64,000 bases of DNA from Lysobacter luteus (GTDB lineage: Bacteria > Pseudomonadota > Gammaproteobacteria > Xanthomonadales > Xanthomonadaceae), in the NCBI RefSeq assembly GCF_907164845.1, contig NZ_OU015430.1, forward strand, positions 372,001-436,000. Reading direction: 5' to 3'. Both the position numbers and the translations under genes were made by a program. The notes under the pieces were generated by a model, which ran no database searches, had not been told where the DNA came from, and saw only the letters and a list, made by a program, of their open reading frames with translations. This document shows positions 49,678-59,562 of the stretch, piece by piece; the stretch's first letter is position 1; the number at the start of each line of letters is the position of its first letter.

Positions 49678-49947
49678 ATGAACAACCCGAATCAAGGTAC
49701 CGGCGGTGCCGGTGGCGGCGAGGCCAGCGGCAAGCACCAGGGCCTGCGCCAGCCGGCCGAGGACCACCGCACCGAGGACGCGGTCGACAACATCGGCCTG
49801 AAGGACAGTTCGGCCACGCTCGAGGACCGCCTGCGCGACAAGCGCGGCAACGGCGTGCGCGGTGGTTATGACGATTCGATCGACGGGCAGGCCGGCGACG
49901 GACCGGTCAGCGACGCGGAAGTCGCACGCGCGCCACGTGATACCTGA
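49678..49947 (+). CDS. Small hydrophilic, Gly-rich protein, probably disordered
   Basis: 89 residues. Composition is Gly, Asp, Asn, Arg, with almost no hydrophobic core (e.g. NPNQGTGGAGGGEASGKH, LKDSSATLEDRLRDKRGNG). GAGGAGAA precedes the ATG, so translation is well supported. Such proteins act in stress tolerance in other bacteria; here unproven. A second small hydrophilic protein lies at 62112. Confidence 0.6.
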   Translation: MNNPNQGTGGAGGGEASGKHQGLRQPAEDHRTEDAVDNIGLKDSSATLEDRLRDKRGNGVRGGYDDSIDGQAGDGPVSDAEVARAPRDT

Positions 49948-50018
49948 CGCCTTCAGGAACGGCGCCTCCGGCCGATAGCTGGGAAGCGCGGCCTTCCGTC
50001 TGGTCGCCTGGAGGCGTT

Positions 50019-51227
50019 GTGCGGGCCGTCACTGCTGACGAAATCGAGTTGGGCGCACCGTTGGCGTGGTCGGTCTACGACCGCGCCGGCAAGCTGCTGT
50101 TCGTCCAGGGCATGGTGCTGGTGTGCCAGGCGCATCTGGACATCATCCTCGAGCGCGGCCTGGTGGTTCCCGAAAGCCGTAGCAGCGGGGGCGTCGTGCT
50201 CCCGGCAGCGGTGATCGACGCGTCCGGTGCGCTTGCCGAGGGCGCGGATGCGGCTGAAGAAGCCGACGACACCCCGCGGGTCCCCGAGGTGCCGGTGTTC
50301 CGCGCGATGCAACTGCTGCGGCGCGAGCTGCGCCAGTTGCACGACGACCTGCTGGCCTGTGAATCCGACGAGCTCGGCGGCCAGGCCCGCGAACTCGCGC
50401 TGCGGCTGCAGGCGCTGGTCGAGCGCGATGCCGACGCGGCGCTTGCGGCGATGCAGCTGGAGGTCGGCGACGATGGTGATGTCGCCCGCGTGCTGCACGC
50501 CGCCACCCTGTGCCAGGTGCTGGTCCAAGCGCAGCAGCTGGACCCGGAGGAGGGTGTCTCGCTGGTCGCAGCGGCACTGACCTACGACGTCGCGCTGGGC
50601 CCGGTCGCGGCCGTCCTCAATCGCCAGACCGGTGCGCTGACCGAAGACCAGCGGCTCATGATCGACACCCATCCGCTGGCCGGGGTCGAGCTGCTGCAAG
50701 CCGCCGGCGTGGACGACGAGGTCTGGCTCGAGGCGGTGCTGCAGCACCATGAGCGGCTCGACGGCAGCGGCTATCCGTCCGGCCTGGACGGCGACGCGAT
50801 CAGCCCGGGCGCGCGCATGCTGGCAATCGTCGACATCTACTCGGCGATGGTCCGTCCGCGCGCCTACCGCGAAGCCATCCACGCCCGGCACGCGCTGCGC
50901 AGCCTTTTCCTGGAGCGTGGCAAGGCGGTCGACGGGCCGCTCGCCAGCCTGCTGGTGCGCGAGATCGGCGTGTTCCCGCCGGGTACGCCGGTGCGGCTCG
51001 CCAACCGCGAAGTCGGGGTGGTGCTGCGTCGCGGCAGTGACGCAGCGCGGCCGGTGGTGGCGCGGCTGATCAACGCCAACGGCACGCTCGCCGCGATCGC
51101 CGCGCACCGCGACACCGCGCAGCCGGAATATGCGATCACCGAGACGGTGCCGCCGTACAAGTACCAGGCGCTGGTCGCCAGCGCGAGCGAGTTGTGGAGC
51201 AGCGACCGAGCGATGCCGCGGCGCTAG
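50019..51227 (+). CDS. HD-GYP domain protein with degenerate HD motif
   Basis: 402 residues from a GTG preceded by TGGAGGCG. N-terminal ~100 residues are unassigned. Residues ~150-310 match an HD-GYP cyclic di-GMP phosphodiesterase: LQHHERLDGSGYPSGLDGD (HHE and GYP, ~242-260) and ARMLAIVDIYSAM (metal Asp). The first metal-site signature is altered: the expected LLHDIGK reads ALTYDVALG (Tyr189-Asp190), so the histidine of HD is missing, as is the Lys. The enzyme may therefore be weak or inactive, working as a binding protein. The C-terminal domain (~320-402) is beta-like. Lies upstream of and convergent with a DGPF gene. Confidence 0.8.
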   Translation: MRAVTADEIELGAPLAWSVYDRAGKLLFVQGMVLVCQAHLDIILERGLVVPESRSSGGVVLPAAVIDASGALAEGADAAEEADDTPRVPEVPVFRAMQLLRRELRQLHDDLLACESDELGGQARELALRLQALVERDADAALAAMQLEVGDDGDVARVLHAATLCQVLVQAQQLDPEEGVSLVAAALTYDVALGPVAAVLNRQTGALTEDQRLMIDTHPLAGVELLQAAGVDDEVWLEAVLQHHERLDGSGYPSGLDGDAISPGARMLAIVDIYSAMVRPRAYREAIHARHALRSLFLERGKAVDGPLASLLVREIGVFPPGTPVRLANREVGVVLRRGSDAARPVVARLINANGTLAAIAAHRDTAQPEYAITETVPPYKYQALVASASELWSSDRAMPRR

Positions 51228-51242
51228 CGTCGCAGCAACGGC

Positions 51243-51626
51243 TCAGGCGACGGCGGCGCCGACCCGCTCACGCACCGCCTGCATGTCACGCACCGGGCGC
51301 ACCTCGATACAGCCGGTCTGCGCCCACGGGAACTCCGAGGCGATGCGCACCGCCTCGTCCATGCTGTCGGCCTCGATCAGGTTGAAGCCGGCCAGCACTT
51401 CCTTGGTTTCGGCGAAGGGACCGTCAAGCACCTGGGTGCGTCCGTCGCGCACCCGCACCGCGCGGGCCTTGCGGTAGGACTCGAGTTGCTGCGATTGCAG
51501 CAGCCGGCCTTCGCGCGCCATCCCGTCGGCCTTGTCGAAGCAGTCCTTCATCCGGGTATCGAACTCGCCCGGCGGCAGGGCGTCCAGCAGCGCGTCGTCG
51601 GTGTAGACCAGCAACAGGAATTGCAT
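51243..51626 (-). CDS. DGPF (YCII-related) domain protein 1
   Basis: 127 residues. The DGPF motif is in VLDGPFAETKEVLAGF, and the fold MQFLLLVYTDDALLDALPP is that of the YCII family. In ECF42 groups such proteins sit beside the sigma factor and are part of its regulon. Divergent from the second DGPF gene by 109 bases, a shared promoter region. The start is at 51626; the longer ORF upstream overlaps that promoter. Confidence 0.85.
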   Translation of the reverse strand: MQFLLLVYTDDALLDALPPGEFDTRMKDCFDKADGMAREGRLLQSQQLESYRKARAVRVRDGRTQVLDGPFAETKEVLAGFNLIEADSMDEAVRIASEFPWAQTGCIEVRPVRDMQAVRERVGAAVA

Positions 51627-51735
51627 CGCGGTGTCCGGTGTGGGGTCGGCGCGATGATGCGCGAGCCCGGCCGGCATGTCGATTTGGCACGCCCCCGTCC
51701 GTCGAACGGTCAACAGCCACGAACGGGAGAACGAA

Positions 51736-52158
51736 ATGCGTGTGATGGTGATGGTCAAGGCTACGGCGGATTCGGAGGCCGGCGTCATGCCCGGCGAGCA
51801 GCTGCTGGCCGACATGGGGCGGTTCAACGAGGAGCTGGTCAACGCCGGGGTCATGCTGGCGGGTGAAGGCCTGCACCCGAGTTCGCGTGGCGTGCGGGTG
51901 CGCTTTTCCGGCCGCGAGCGCAGCGTCATCGATGGCCCGTTCGCCGAGACGCGCGAGCTCGTCGCCGGATTCTGGCTGTGGCAGGTGCGCTCGATGGACG
52001 AGGCGATCGAATGGGCGCGCCGCTGCCCCAATCCGCACGCCGGCGAATCGGAGATCGAGATCCGGCCGGTGTTCGAGGAAGAGGACTTCGGCGCCGAGTT
52101 CACGCCCGAGCTGCGCGAGCAGGAGCAGCGCCTGCGCGAGCGGCTGGAGCGGCGTTGA
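51736..52158 (+). CDS. DGPF (YCII-related) domain protein 2
   Basis: 140 residues, starting MRVMVMVKATADSEAGVMPG. DGPF motif in VIDGPFAETRELVAGFW, followed by MDEAIEWARRCPNP and an acidic Arg-rich tail (EFTPELREQEQRLRERLERR). Likely partner of the ECF sigma factor downstream (62 bases away or overlapping, depending on start). AACGGGAGAACGAA precedes the ATG. Confidence 0.88.
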   Translation: MRVMVMVKATADSEAGVMPGEQLLADMGRFNEELVNAGVMLAGEGLHPSSRGVRVRFSGRERSVIDGPFAETRELVAGFWLWQVRSMDEAIEWARRCPNPHAGESEIEIRPVFEEEDFGAEFTPELREQEQRLRERLERR

Positions 52159-52220
52159 CGGCGGCGTGCGTCGCGCCGCCGGCTTGTGGCGGGACGGCGA
52201 CGGTGGTGTCATCGGTTTCG

Positions 52221-53513
52221 ATGGAAACCGACCCGGCATCCCGCGACGTCCACCGCACGATCGACGCGATCTGGCGGATCGAATCGCCGCGGGTCATCGC
52301 ACGCCTGGCGCGCATGCTGCGCGACGTCGGCCTGGCCGAGGATCTCGCCCAGGACGCGCTGGTGGCGGCGCTGGAGCACTGGCCGCGCGACGGGGTGCCG
52401 GACAACCCCGGTGCCTGGTTGATGACCACCGCGCAGCGGCGCGCGATCGATCGCATCCGCCACGACACTCTGGTCCGCGAACGCCACGAGCAGTTCGGCG
52501 AAGCGCTTGAGCCGGCCCCCATGGACACGCCCGACAACACCGCGCGCCTGGACGACGACATCGGCGACGACCTGTTGCGGCTCATGTTCACCGCCTGCCA
52601 CCCGGCGCTGCCGGTCGAGGCGCAGGTTGCGCTGACCTTGCGCCTGCTGGGTGGGCTGACCACCGCCGAGATCGCGCGCGCGTTCCTGCAGCCCGAGCCG
52701 ACCGTCGCCCAGCGGATCGTGCGGGCCAAGAAGACGCTGGCGCGGAAGCAGGTCGCCTACGAGGTGCCGCGCCGCGCGGAGTTGCCCGAGCGGCTCGCGG
52801 CGGTGCTCGGCGTGGTCTACCTGGTCTTCAACGAGGGCTATGCCGCGACCGCGGGCGACGACCTCATGCGTCCCGCGCTATGCGACGAGGCCTTGCGGCT
52901 GGGCCGGGTGCTGGCCGGACTGGCGCCGGGCGAGCCGGAAGTGCACGGCTTGCTGGCACTGATGGAGATTCAGGCCTCGCGCGCGCGATCGCGCACCGGT
53001 CCGGACGGCGCCCCAGTCCTGCTGCTGGACCAGGACCGTTCGCACTGGGACCGGCTCCTGATCGGCCGCGGACTGGCATCGCTGGCGCGTGCAGAGCAGT
53101 TGGGGGGTACCGACGGCCCCTACGCGTTGCAGGCGGCCATCGCGGCCTGCCATGCACGTGCGCTGCGCGCCGCCGACACCGACTGGCCGCGCATCGCCGC
53201 TTTGTACGCCCGGCTCGCCGCGGTGACCGGATCACCGGTGGTCGAGCTCAACCGGGCGGTGGCGCTGTCGATGGCAGAGGGGCCGGCCGCCGGACTGGCA
53301 CTGGTGGAGGCGTTGCAGGACGACCCGGCGCTGGCGGGCTACCACCTGTTGCCGGCGGTACGTGGTGACCTTTTGCACCGGCTGGGCCGCCAGGACGAGG
53401 CGCGCGGGGAGTTCCAGCGCGCCGCGGGGATGACCCGCAACGAGCGCGAGCGCACCCTGCTCGAGCAGCGCGCGCGCGAGTGCGGGGACGGGACGGTCAG
53501 CCGTGCTTGCTGA
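52221..53513 (+). CDS. ECF42-type RNA polymerase sigma factor with C-terminal TPR-like extension
   Basis: 430 residues. Sigma2 with LAEDLAQDALVAALEHWP and NPGAWLMTTAQRRAID, sigma4 with LRLLGGLTTAEIARAFL and EPTVAQRIVRAKK, then a long helical C-terminal half (~190-430, repeated Ala/Leu/Arg helices) like the DUF6596 extension of ECF42, which replaces an anti-sigma factor as a control element. It directs RNA polymerase to promoters such as those of the DGPF genes. The start at 52221 (METDPASRDVHRTIDA) is the family start; longer starts at 52206 or 52155 cannot be excluded. Overlaps the FMN reductase by 17 bases at the 3' end. Confidence 0.9.
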   Translation: METDPASRDVHRTIDAIWRIESPRVIARLARMLRDVGLAEDLAQDALVAALEHWPRDGVPDNPGAWLMTTAQRRAIDRIRHDTLVRERHEQFGEALEPAPMDTPDNTARLDDDIGDDLLRLMFTACHPALPVEAQVALTLRLLGGLTTAEIARAFLQPEPTVAQRIVRAKKTLARKQVAYEVPRRAELPERLAAVLGVVYLVFNEGYAATAGDDLMRPALCDEALRLGRVLAGLAPGEPEVHGLLALMEIQASRARSRTGPDGAPVLLLDQDRSHWDRLLIGRGLASLARAEQLGGTDGPYALQAAIAACHARALRAADTDWPRIAALYARLAAVTGSPVVELNRAVALSMAEGPAAGLALVEALQDDPALAGYHLLPAVRGDLLHRLGRQDEARGEFQRAAGMTRNERERTLLEQRARECGDGTVSRAC

Positions 53514-54063
53514 CGTGCTTGCTGACGTGCTTGTTAACCCAGGCCAGGAACGCGTCCATCCAGCCCTGCAGGAACTCCCGGCTGCCTTCGCCAACCTGGC
53601 CATCCTCGGTGAACAGCCCGTCCTTGACGTGGATGAAGGCCTCCGGCTGCCCCAGTGTCGGCATGTCGAGGTAGGCCAGGATGTTGCGCAGGTGCTGCTG
53701 GGCCAGCGCGCTGCCGATCGAGCCGATCGACGCGCCGATCACCCCGGCTGGCTTGCCGGCCCATGCGCTCTGGCCGTACGGGCGCGAGGCGTGGTCGATG
53801 GCGTTCTTGAGCACGCCGGGCACCGAACGGTTGTATTCGGGCGTCACGAACAGCACGCCGTCGGAGGCACTGATGGCCGCCTTCAGCCGCTTGACCGGTT
53901 CGGCCTGGTTGGCGTCGTCGTCCTGGTTGTACAGCGGCAGGTCTGCGATCTCGGCGAACTTGAAGGTGACGTCGGACGGCGCCAGCTTGACGAGCGCCTC
54001 GGCGAGCTGGCGGTTGAACGATTCGCGGCGGAGGCTGCCGACGACAACCAGGATCTGGCTCAT
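53497..54063 (-). CDS. NADPH-dependent FMN reductase
   Basis: 188 residues with flavodoxin-like fold: VVVGSLRRESFNRQLAEAL, PLYNQDDDANQAEPV, VLFVTPEYNRSVPGVLKNAI and GVIGASIGSIGSALAQQHL. It reduces FMN or quinone with NADPH, like ChrR/azoreductase relatives. The C-terminus ends VNKHVSKHVSKHG, encoded by three 12-base repeats of GTGCTTGCTGAC, with a variable tail. Convergent with the sigma factor. Confidence 0.9.
   Translation of the reverse strand: MSQILVVVGSLRRESFNRQLAEALVKLAPSDVTFKFAEIADLPLYNQDDDANQAEPVKRLKAAISASDGVLFVTPEYNRSVPGVLKNAIDHASRPYGQSAWAGKPAGVIGASIGSIGSALAQQHLRNILAYLDMPTLGQPEAFIHVKDGLFTEDGQVGEGSREFLQGWMDAFLAWVNKHVSKHVSKHG
53503..53538. repeat. 12-base tandem repeat at the reductase/sigma 3' overlap
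   Basis: GTGCTTGCTGAC twice exact (53503-53514, 53515-53526) and once with two changes (53527-53538). It encodes the KHVS repeat of the reductase and runs across the sigma factor stop at 53511-53513. Confidence 0.8.
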
Positions 54064-54224
54064 AAAGGGCTCCGGTGAAGGGATGGCGTGGGACGGATGA
54101 GCTTGGCCGCTCCCGGGTTACTGTCCCGTCAATGGGACGTTGCCTCCTCCATCGCGGCCTTTATCCCTATCGCCGCAGGCCCCACGCTAGGGCGTGAACC
54201 GCTGCCAGGAAAAAGGATCTCCGC

Positions 54225-55159
<935 letters not shown>

Positions 55160-55163
<4 letters not shown>

Positions 55164-55921
55164 ACCTCCACGGCATCAGGGCCATCTACCGGTTCGAGAT
55201 GGCGCGCACGTTCCGCACGCTGACCCAGTCGATCGCCTCGCCGGTGCTGTCGACGTCGCTGTACTTCGTGGTGTTCGGCGCGGCGATCGGCTCGCGCATG
55301 GGGGCGATCGACGGCGTCAGCTACGGCGCCTTCATCATCCCGGGCCTGATCATGCTGTCACTGCTCAACGAGAGCATCTCCAACGCCTCGTTCGGCATCT
55401 ACATGCCCAAGTGGTCGGGCACGATCTACGAGCTGCTGTCGGCGCCGGTGTCGTACATCGAGGTGGTGGTCGGTTACGTCGGTGCGGCGGCGACCAAGTC
55501 CCTGATCCTCGGGCTGCTGATCCTGGCGACCGCGCGCGTGTTCGTGCCCTACGAGATCGCCCATCCGGTGTGGATGCTGTGCTTCCTGGTGCTGACCGCG
55601 GTCACCTTCAGCCTGTTCGGTTTCATCATCGGGTTGTGGGCCGACGACTTCCAGAAGCTCCAGGTGATCCCGCTGATGATCGTCACCCCGCTGACGTTCC
55701 TCGGCGGAGCGTTCTACTCGATCAACATGCTGCCGCCGGTGTGGCAGAAGATCACCCTGTTCAATCCGGTGGTGTACCTGATCAGCGGGTTCCGCTGGAG
55801 CTTCTACGGCGTGTCCGACGTCAACGTCGGTATCAGCGTGGCGGCCATCGTCGGCTTCCTGCTGGCCTGCCTGGTGGCGGTGTGGTGGATCTTCCGCACC
55901 GGCTGGAAGCTCAAGGCCTGA
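55160..55921 (+). CDS. ABC-2 type exporter permease, YadH-like
   Basis: 253 residues with six membrane segments and the ABC-2 family blocks [47 protein letters not shown] and [15 protein letters not shown]. YadH-like. Forms the exporter with the ATP-binding protein upstream; substrate unknown. Start overlaps the ATPase stop. The following gene begins 82 bases later. Confidence 0.92.
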
Positions 55922-56003
55922 CGGCGCGTTGACGGCGCTCCCGCACACTGCGCCCCACCGTGGCTGGCGAACCGGGATGACAGGATGAACGCAGGAGCCG
56001 TGC

Positions 56004-56795
56004 GTGGCACTGACCGCGATTGATGCCTCGCCGGTGCTGGCCGCGCTGCTGGGCGGCTCGCTGGCGGCCCTGGCGACCGCGGCGGGGACCCTGCCGGCCC
56101 TGTTCGCGCGGACCATCGAGCGCCGTACCCAGGACACCCTGCTGGGCTTTGGCGCCGGCGTGATGCTCGCCGCGACGGCGTTCTCGCTGGTGTTGCCTGG
56201 CATCGAGGCGGCCCGCGCACAGGGCGCCGGCGACTGGAGCGCCGGCCTGCTGGTGGGCCTGGCGATCCTGTCTGGCGCGGCGCTGGTGATGGCGATGGAC
56301 CGGCTGCTGCCGCACGAGCATTTCATCAAGGGCCCCGAAGGGCTCTTTTCGCCGCGGCTGCGGCGCACGTGGCTGTTCGTCTTCGCGATCGCCCTGCACA
56401 ACCTGCCCGAAGGCTTGGCGATCGGCGTCGCCTACGCGACCGGCATCGACCAGGGCCATGCACTGGCGACCGGCATCGCGATCCAGGACGTCCCCGAGGG
56501 CCTGGTCGTCGCCATCGCGCTGATTGCCGCGGGCATGGCGCGGGGGCCGGCGGTGCTGGTCGGGATGGCTTCGGGGCTGGTGGAACCGGTCGGCGCGGTG
56601 GTGGGCGCCAGCGTGGTGCTGGCACTGCCGATGCTGTTGCCGGTCGGGCTCGGGTTCGCGGCCGGCGCGATGCTGTTCGTGGTCAGCCACGAGATCATCC
56701 CCGAGTCGCACCGGCAGGGTCACGAGAAGTTCGCCACCACCGGCCTGATGATCGGCTTCGTGCTGATGATGCTGCTGGACACGGCACTGGCCTGA
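56004..56795 (+). CDS. ZIP family metal transporter
   Basis: 263 residues, about eight spans. The metal-binding helices carry [13 protein letters not shown] and [13 protein letters not shown] (HNxPEG-type motifs), with [11 protein letters not shown] later. It imports Zn2+, Fe2+ or Mn2+ across the inner membrane. It sits beside a Mn-catalase, which would fit manganese supply but is not proof. Start is GTG at 56004 preceded by CAGGAGCC. Confidence 0.9.
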   Translation: MALTAIDASPVLAALLGGSLAALATAAGTLPALFARTIERRTQDTLLGFGAGVMLAATAFSLVLPGIEAARAQGAGDWSAGLLVGLAILSGAALVMAMDRLLPHEHFIKGPEGLFSPRLRRTWLFVFAIALHNLPEGLAIGVAYATGIDQGHALATGIAIQDVPEGLVVAIALIAAGMARGPAVLVGMASGLVEPVGAVVGASVVLALPMLLPVGLGFAAGAMLFVVSHEIIPESHRQGHEKFATTGLMIGFVLMMLLDTALA

Positions 56796-56825
56796 CGGCC
56801 GGTGCCGTATCCCCGCATCGGTGCC

Positions 56826-57725
56826 TCAGCGCTTCTTTTTCTTGGCAGCGTCCGCATCTGCGGCGCCCAGGTCGGCACCGGTCGTGGGGTCCGACTTCGG
56901 GTCCGACTTCGTACGTGCGGCCATCTGCTTGAGGGTTTCGACCTGCCCTGCCGACAGCTTCACCGAGGACAGGCCGTCGCCGCCGTCCATCGCCAGGTGC
57001 TGTTCGCGATCGGTGACGTAGTTGAAGTTCTCGTCGCTGTTCCACGAGCCGCGCATGTCGCCGTCGCCCTGGGACGTGTTGACGTAGGTGTCGGCGAACT
57101 CCGGCTTGCCCGGCAGCTTGCCCGGCGGGAAGTTCGGCTGGATCGCGTACAGCGCCTTCTCGAACGACTGCTGGTGGGCGATCTCGCGCGTCATCAGGAA
57201 GCCCAGCGCATCCTTCACGCCCGGGTCGTCGGTGACGTTGATCAGGCGCTCGTAGACGATCTTGGCGCGCGCCTCGGCGGCGATGTTGGAGCGAAGGTCG
57301 GCGGTCGGCTCGCCGATGCTGTCGACGTAGCCCGCCGTCCACAGCTGGCCACCGGAATTGATCAACGCGGGGCCACCGCCGAACAGCACCTGGGTCACGT
57401 GCGAGCTGTTGCCCGCGCCCTGCAGCTTCCGGAACAGCTCGGCTTCCTCGTCGACCGCCTCGGCCAGCTCGCCCTTGGCGCCCTTGTTGAGCATCGCCAC
57501 GATGGTGCCGATCACCTCCAGGTGGCTGAGCTCCTCGGTCGCGATATCGAGCAGCATGTCCTTCCGGCCCGGATCATCCTCGGCCATGGCCTGGGTGAAG
57601 TAACGCATCGCCGCGGCGAGCTCGCCCTGCGGTCCGCCGAACTGCTCGAGCATGAGGTTGGCGAGGGCCGGATTGGCCTCCGAGACGTGGACCGAGTACT
57701 GCAGGCGCTTGTTGTGGGCAAACAT
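56826..57725 (-). CDS. Manganese catalase
   Basis: 299 residues, family length. Starts MFAHNKRLQYSVHVSEANPA. Dimanganese ligands can be assigned from the motifs GPQGELAAAMRYFTQA (Glu), ATEELSHLEVIGT (Glu, His), AEARAKIVYERL (Glu) and MTREIAHQQSFEKAL (Glu, His). Decomposes hydrogen peroxide without haem, in the cytosol. The C-terminus ends in a Lys-rich tail (DADAAKKKKR). Convergent with the ZIP transporter, 30 bases apart. Confidence 0.94.
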   Translation of the reverse strand: MFAHNKRLQYSVHVSEANPALANLMLEQFGGPQGELAAAMRYFTQAMAEDDPGRKDMLLDIATEELSHLEVIGTIVAMLNKGAKGELAEAVDEEAELFRKLQGAGNSSHVTQVLFGGGPALINSGGQLWTAGYVDSIGEPTADLRSNIAAEARAKIVYERLINVTDDPGVKDALGFLMTREIAHQQSFEKALYAIQPNFPPGKLPGKPEFADTYVNTSQGDGDMRGSWNSDENFNYVTDREQHLAMDGGDGLSSVKLSAGQVETLKQMAARTKSDPKSDPTTGADLGAADADAAKKKKR

Positions 57726-57873
57726 GGATGGCTCCTCCGCGGGTCTGGAAGTGCCTCCCGGCGTGGGGACCGGGAAGCCGGCCGCCGATGCGGTCCACAC
57801 CGACTATCCGGCCGGGCGGTTAAGCACCGGCGAACGAACCATGCGCTGCGCGTGACGACGTCCTGACCGCCCG

Positions 57874-59436
57874 CTACCAGTCGGTCGGGCGGTAGTCCTT
57901 CAGGAACTGGCCCCAGACGTGGGTGCCGGTATTGATGCCGTCGATGATCGGATCGACGATCCGCGCGGCGCCGTCGACGATGTCCAGCGGCGGGTGGAAG
58001 CGCTCCTCCACCACCTTGCGCGCCGCCAGGCCGGCCGGATCCTCGTCGGTCACCCAGCCGGTGTCGACGCTGTTCATGTGGATGCCGTCGCCGTGGTAAT
58101 CGGCCGCCGCGGTGCGCGTCATCATGTTGAGCGCCGCCTTGGCCATGTTGGTGTGCGGGTGCCGGGTGGTCTTGAAGTTGCGGTAGAACTGCCCCTCCAC
58201 CGCCGACACGTTGACGATGTGCTTGTCGCGGCCGGGGGTGCGCAGCATCAGCGGCTTCAGTCGCGCGTTGATCAGGTACGGCGCGATCGCGTTGACCAGC
58301 TGGACTTCGAGCAGCTCCACCGACGGCACCTCGGCCATGCGCAGCCGCCAGGAGTTCTTCTCGCGCAGGTCGACCTGCTGCAGGTCCTGGTCGAGCCGGC
58401 CTTGCGGGAACAGGTGCTGCTGCGCGAGCAACTCTTCCGGCAACAGCGGCAGCTGCGACAGCTCCGCGGCGCGGGTGAGCCCCGGGGCATGGCCAAGGGC
58501 ATCGCGCGTTGCCGGCGTCGCGGCATCGCCCGGCAGCATCTCGGCACTGCGCAGCCCTTCGTAGCTTCCAAGCAGGCCGCGCACCTGCTCCGGCATCGCG
58601 TCCAGTGCCGCGGTCTCGCCTTCCATCATGTGGGCGTAGAACTCGGGTGGGCGACGCACGGTCTGGCAGGCGTTGTTGACGATGAAGTCCAGCCGCGACC
58701 GGGTCTTGAGCAACTGCGCGCAGAACGCCTCGACACTCGGGGTGTGGCGCAGGTCCAGGCCGAACACCTCCAGCCGGTGGCCCCACTGGTCGAAGTCGGG
58801 CTCGGCGGCGTAGCGGGCAGCAGAATCGCGCGGGAAGCGCGTGGTCACGATCAGCTCGGCGCCGGCGCGCAGCAGCTTCAGCCCGGCCTGGTAGCCGATC
58901 TTGACCCGGCCGCCGGTCAGCAGCGCGACCCGGCCGCGCAGGTCGGCCAGCTCGGTGCGCTTGTGGAAGTTGAACTCCGCGCACTCCGGGCACAGCTGGT
59001 CGTAGAAGTGATGGATCACGCTGTACTTCTTCTTGCACACGTAGCAGTGCTGCGGCTCGATCGCCTCCGCGTGCGGCGGCTGGTCGGCGTCCACGTCGCG
59101 CGGCTGGAAGTCCTGCGGCGGGAAATAGTTGGGCGTGGTGAATACCGGCTTGCGCCGCAGCTCACGGATGCCGGTGCGGTTGAGCAGCGCTTCCTCGCGG
59201 CTGACGCGTGCGGCGTGCTGTTCCTTCTTCGCCGCCTTCTGGCGCTGGCGGCGGGCCTGCCGGTCGGGATGGTAGGCGCCGGCGATCGCGCGCTGCAGGC
59301 GTTCGCGGTCGTCCTTGGGCAAGGCATCGAGCACCGAGTGGTCGGTCCCGACCAGTTCGAGCAGTTCGGCGGCCGCGCGCATGCGGTCGAGCAACGGGGT
59401 GTCCGACGGTGCGTCGGGCGGCGGCGTGGCGGTCAT
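57874..59436 (-). CDS. Large SDR family oxidoreductase with zinc-ribbon
   Basis: 520 residues. An N-terminal ~135-residue region rich in charge is followed by CYVCKKKY ... LCPECAEFN (two CxxC, a zinc ribbon), then an SDR domain with VALLTGGRVKIGYQAGLKLL and FIVNNACQTVRRPPEFY. The usual YxxxK is replaced by THTNMAK-like NMAKAALNMM (Thr in place of Tyr four before the Lys), so catalysis may differ. Substrate unknown. The ATG at 59436 is chosen; a TTG three codons upstream is possible. Confidence 0.82.
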   Translation of the reverse strand: MTATPPPDAPSDTPLLDRMRAAAELLELVGTDHSVLDALPKDDRERLQRAIAGAYHPDRQARRQRQKAAKKEQHAARVSREEALLNRTGIRELRRKPVFTTPNYFPPQDFQPRDVDADQPPHAEAIEPQHCYVCKKKYSVIHHFYDQLCPECAEFNFHKRTELADLRGRVALLTGGRVKIGYQAGLKLLRAGAELIVTTRFPRDSAARYAAEPDFDQWGHRLEVFGLDLRHTPSVEAFCAQLLKTRSRLDFIVNNACQTVRRPPEFYAHMMEGETAALDAMPEQVRGLLGSYEGLRSAEMLPGDAATPATRDALGHAPGLTRAAELSQLPLLPEELLAQQHLFPQGRLDQDLQQVDLREKNSWRLRMAEVPSVELLEVQLVNAIAPYLINARLKPLMLRTPGRDKHIVNVSAVEGQFYRNFKTTRHPHTNMAKAALNMMTRTAAADYHGDGIHMNSVDTGWVTDEDPAGLAARKVVEERFHPPLDIVDGAARIVDPIIDGINTGTHVWGQFLKDYRPTDW

Positions 59437-59562
59437 GGTGGTCAACAGGTGGTCCGTGGGGTTTGGTGCGATGGTTTGCCGCGGGGCAAGCCGGCTGCGT
59501 CAGGAAATGGAGCGGGCCGCGACGGTCCGCTTCCGGTCAGTGGAGGGGCAGGGCGCGCGTGC

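Noticed and set aside
49678-49947. Homology of the two small hydrophilic proteins (49678 and 62112)
   Set aside because: They share only composition, not a clear alignment.
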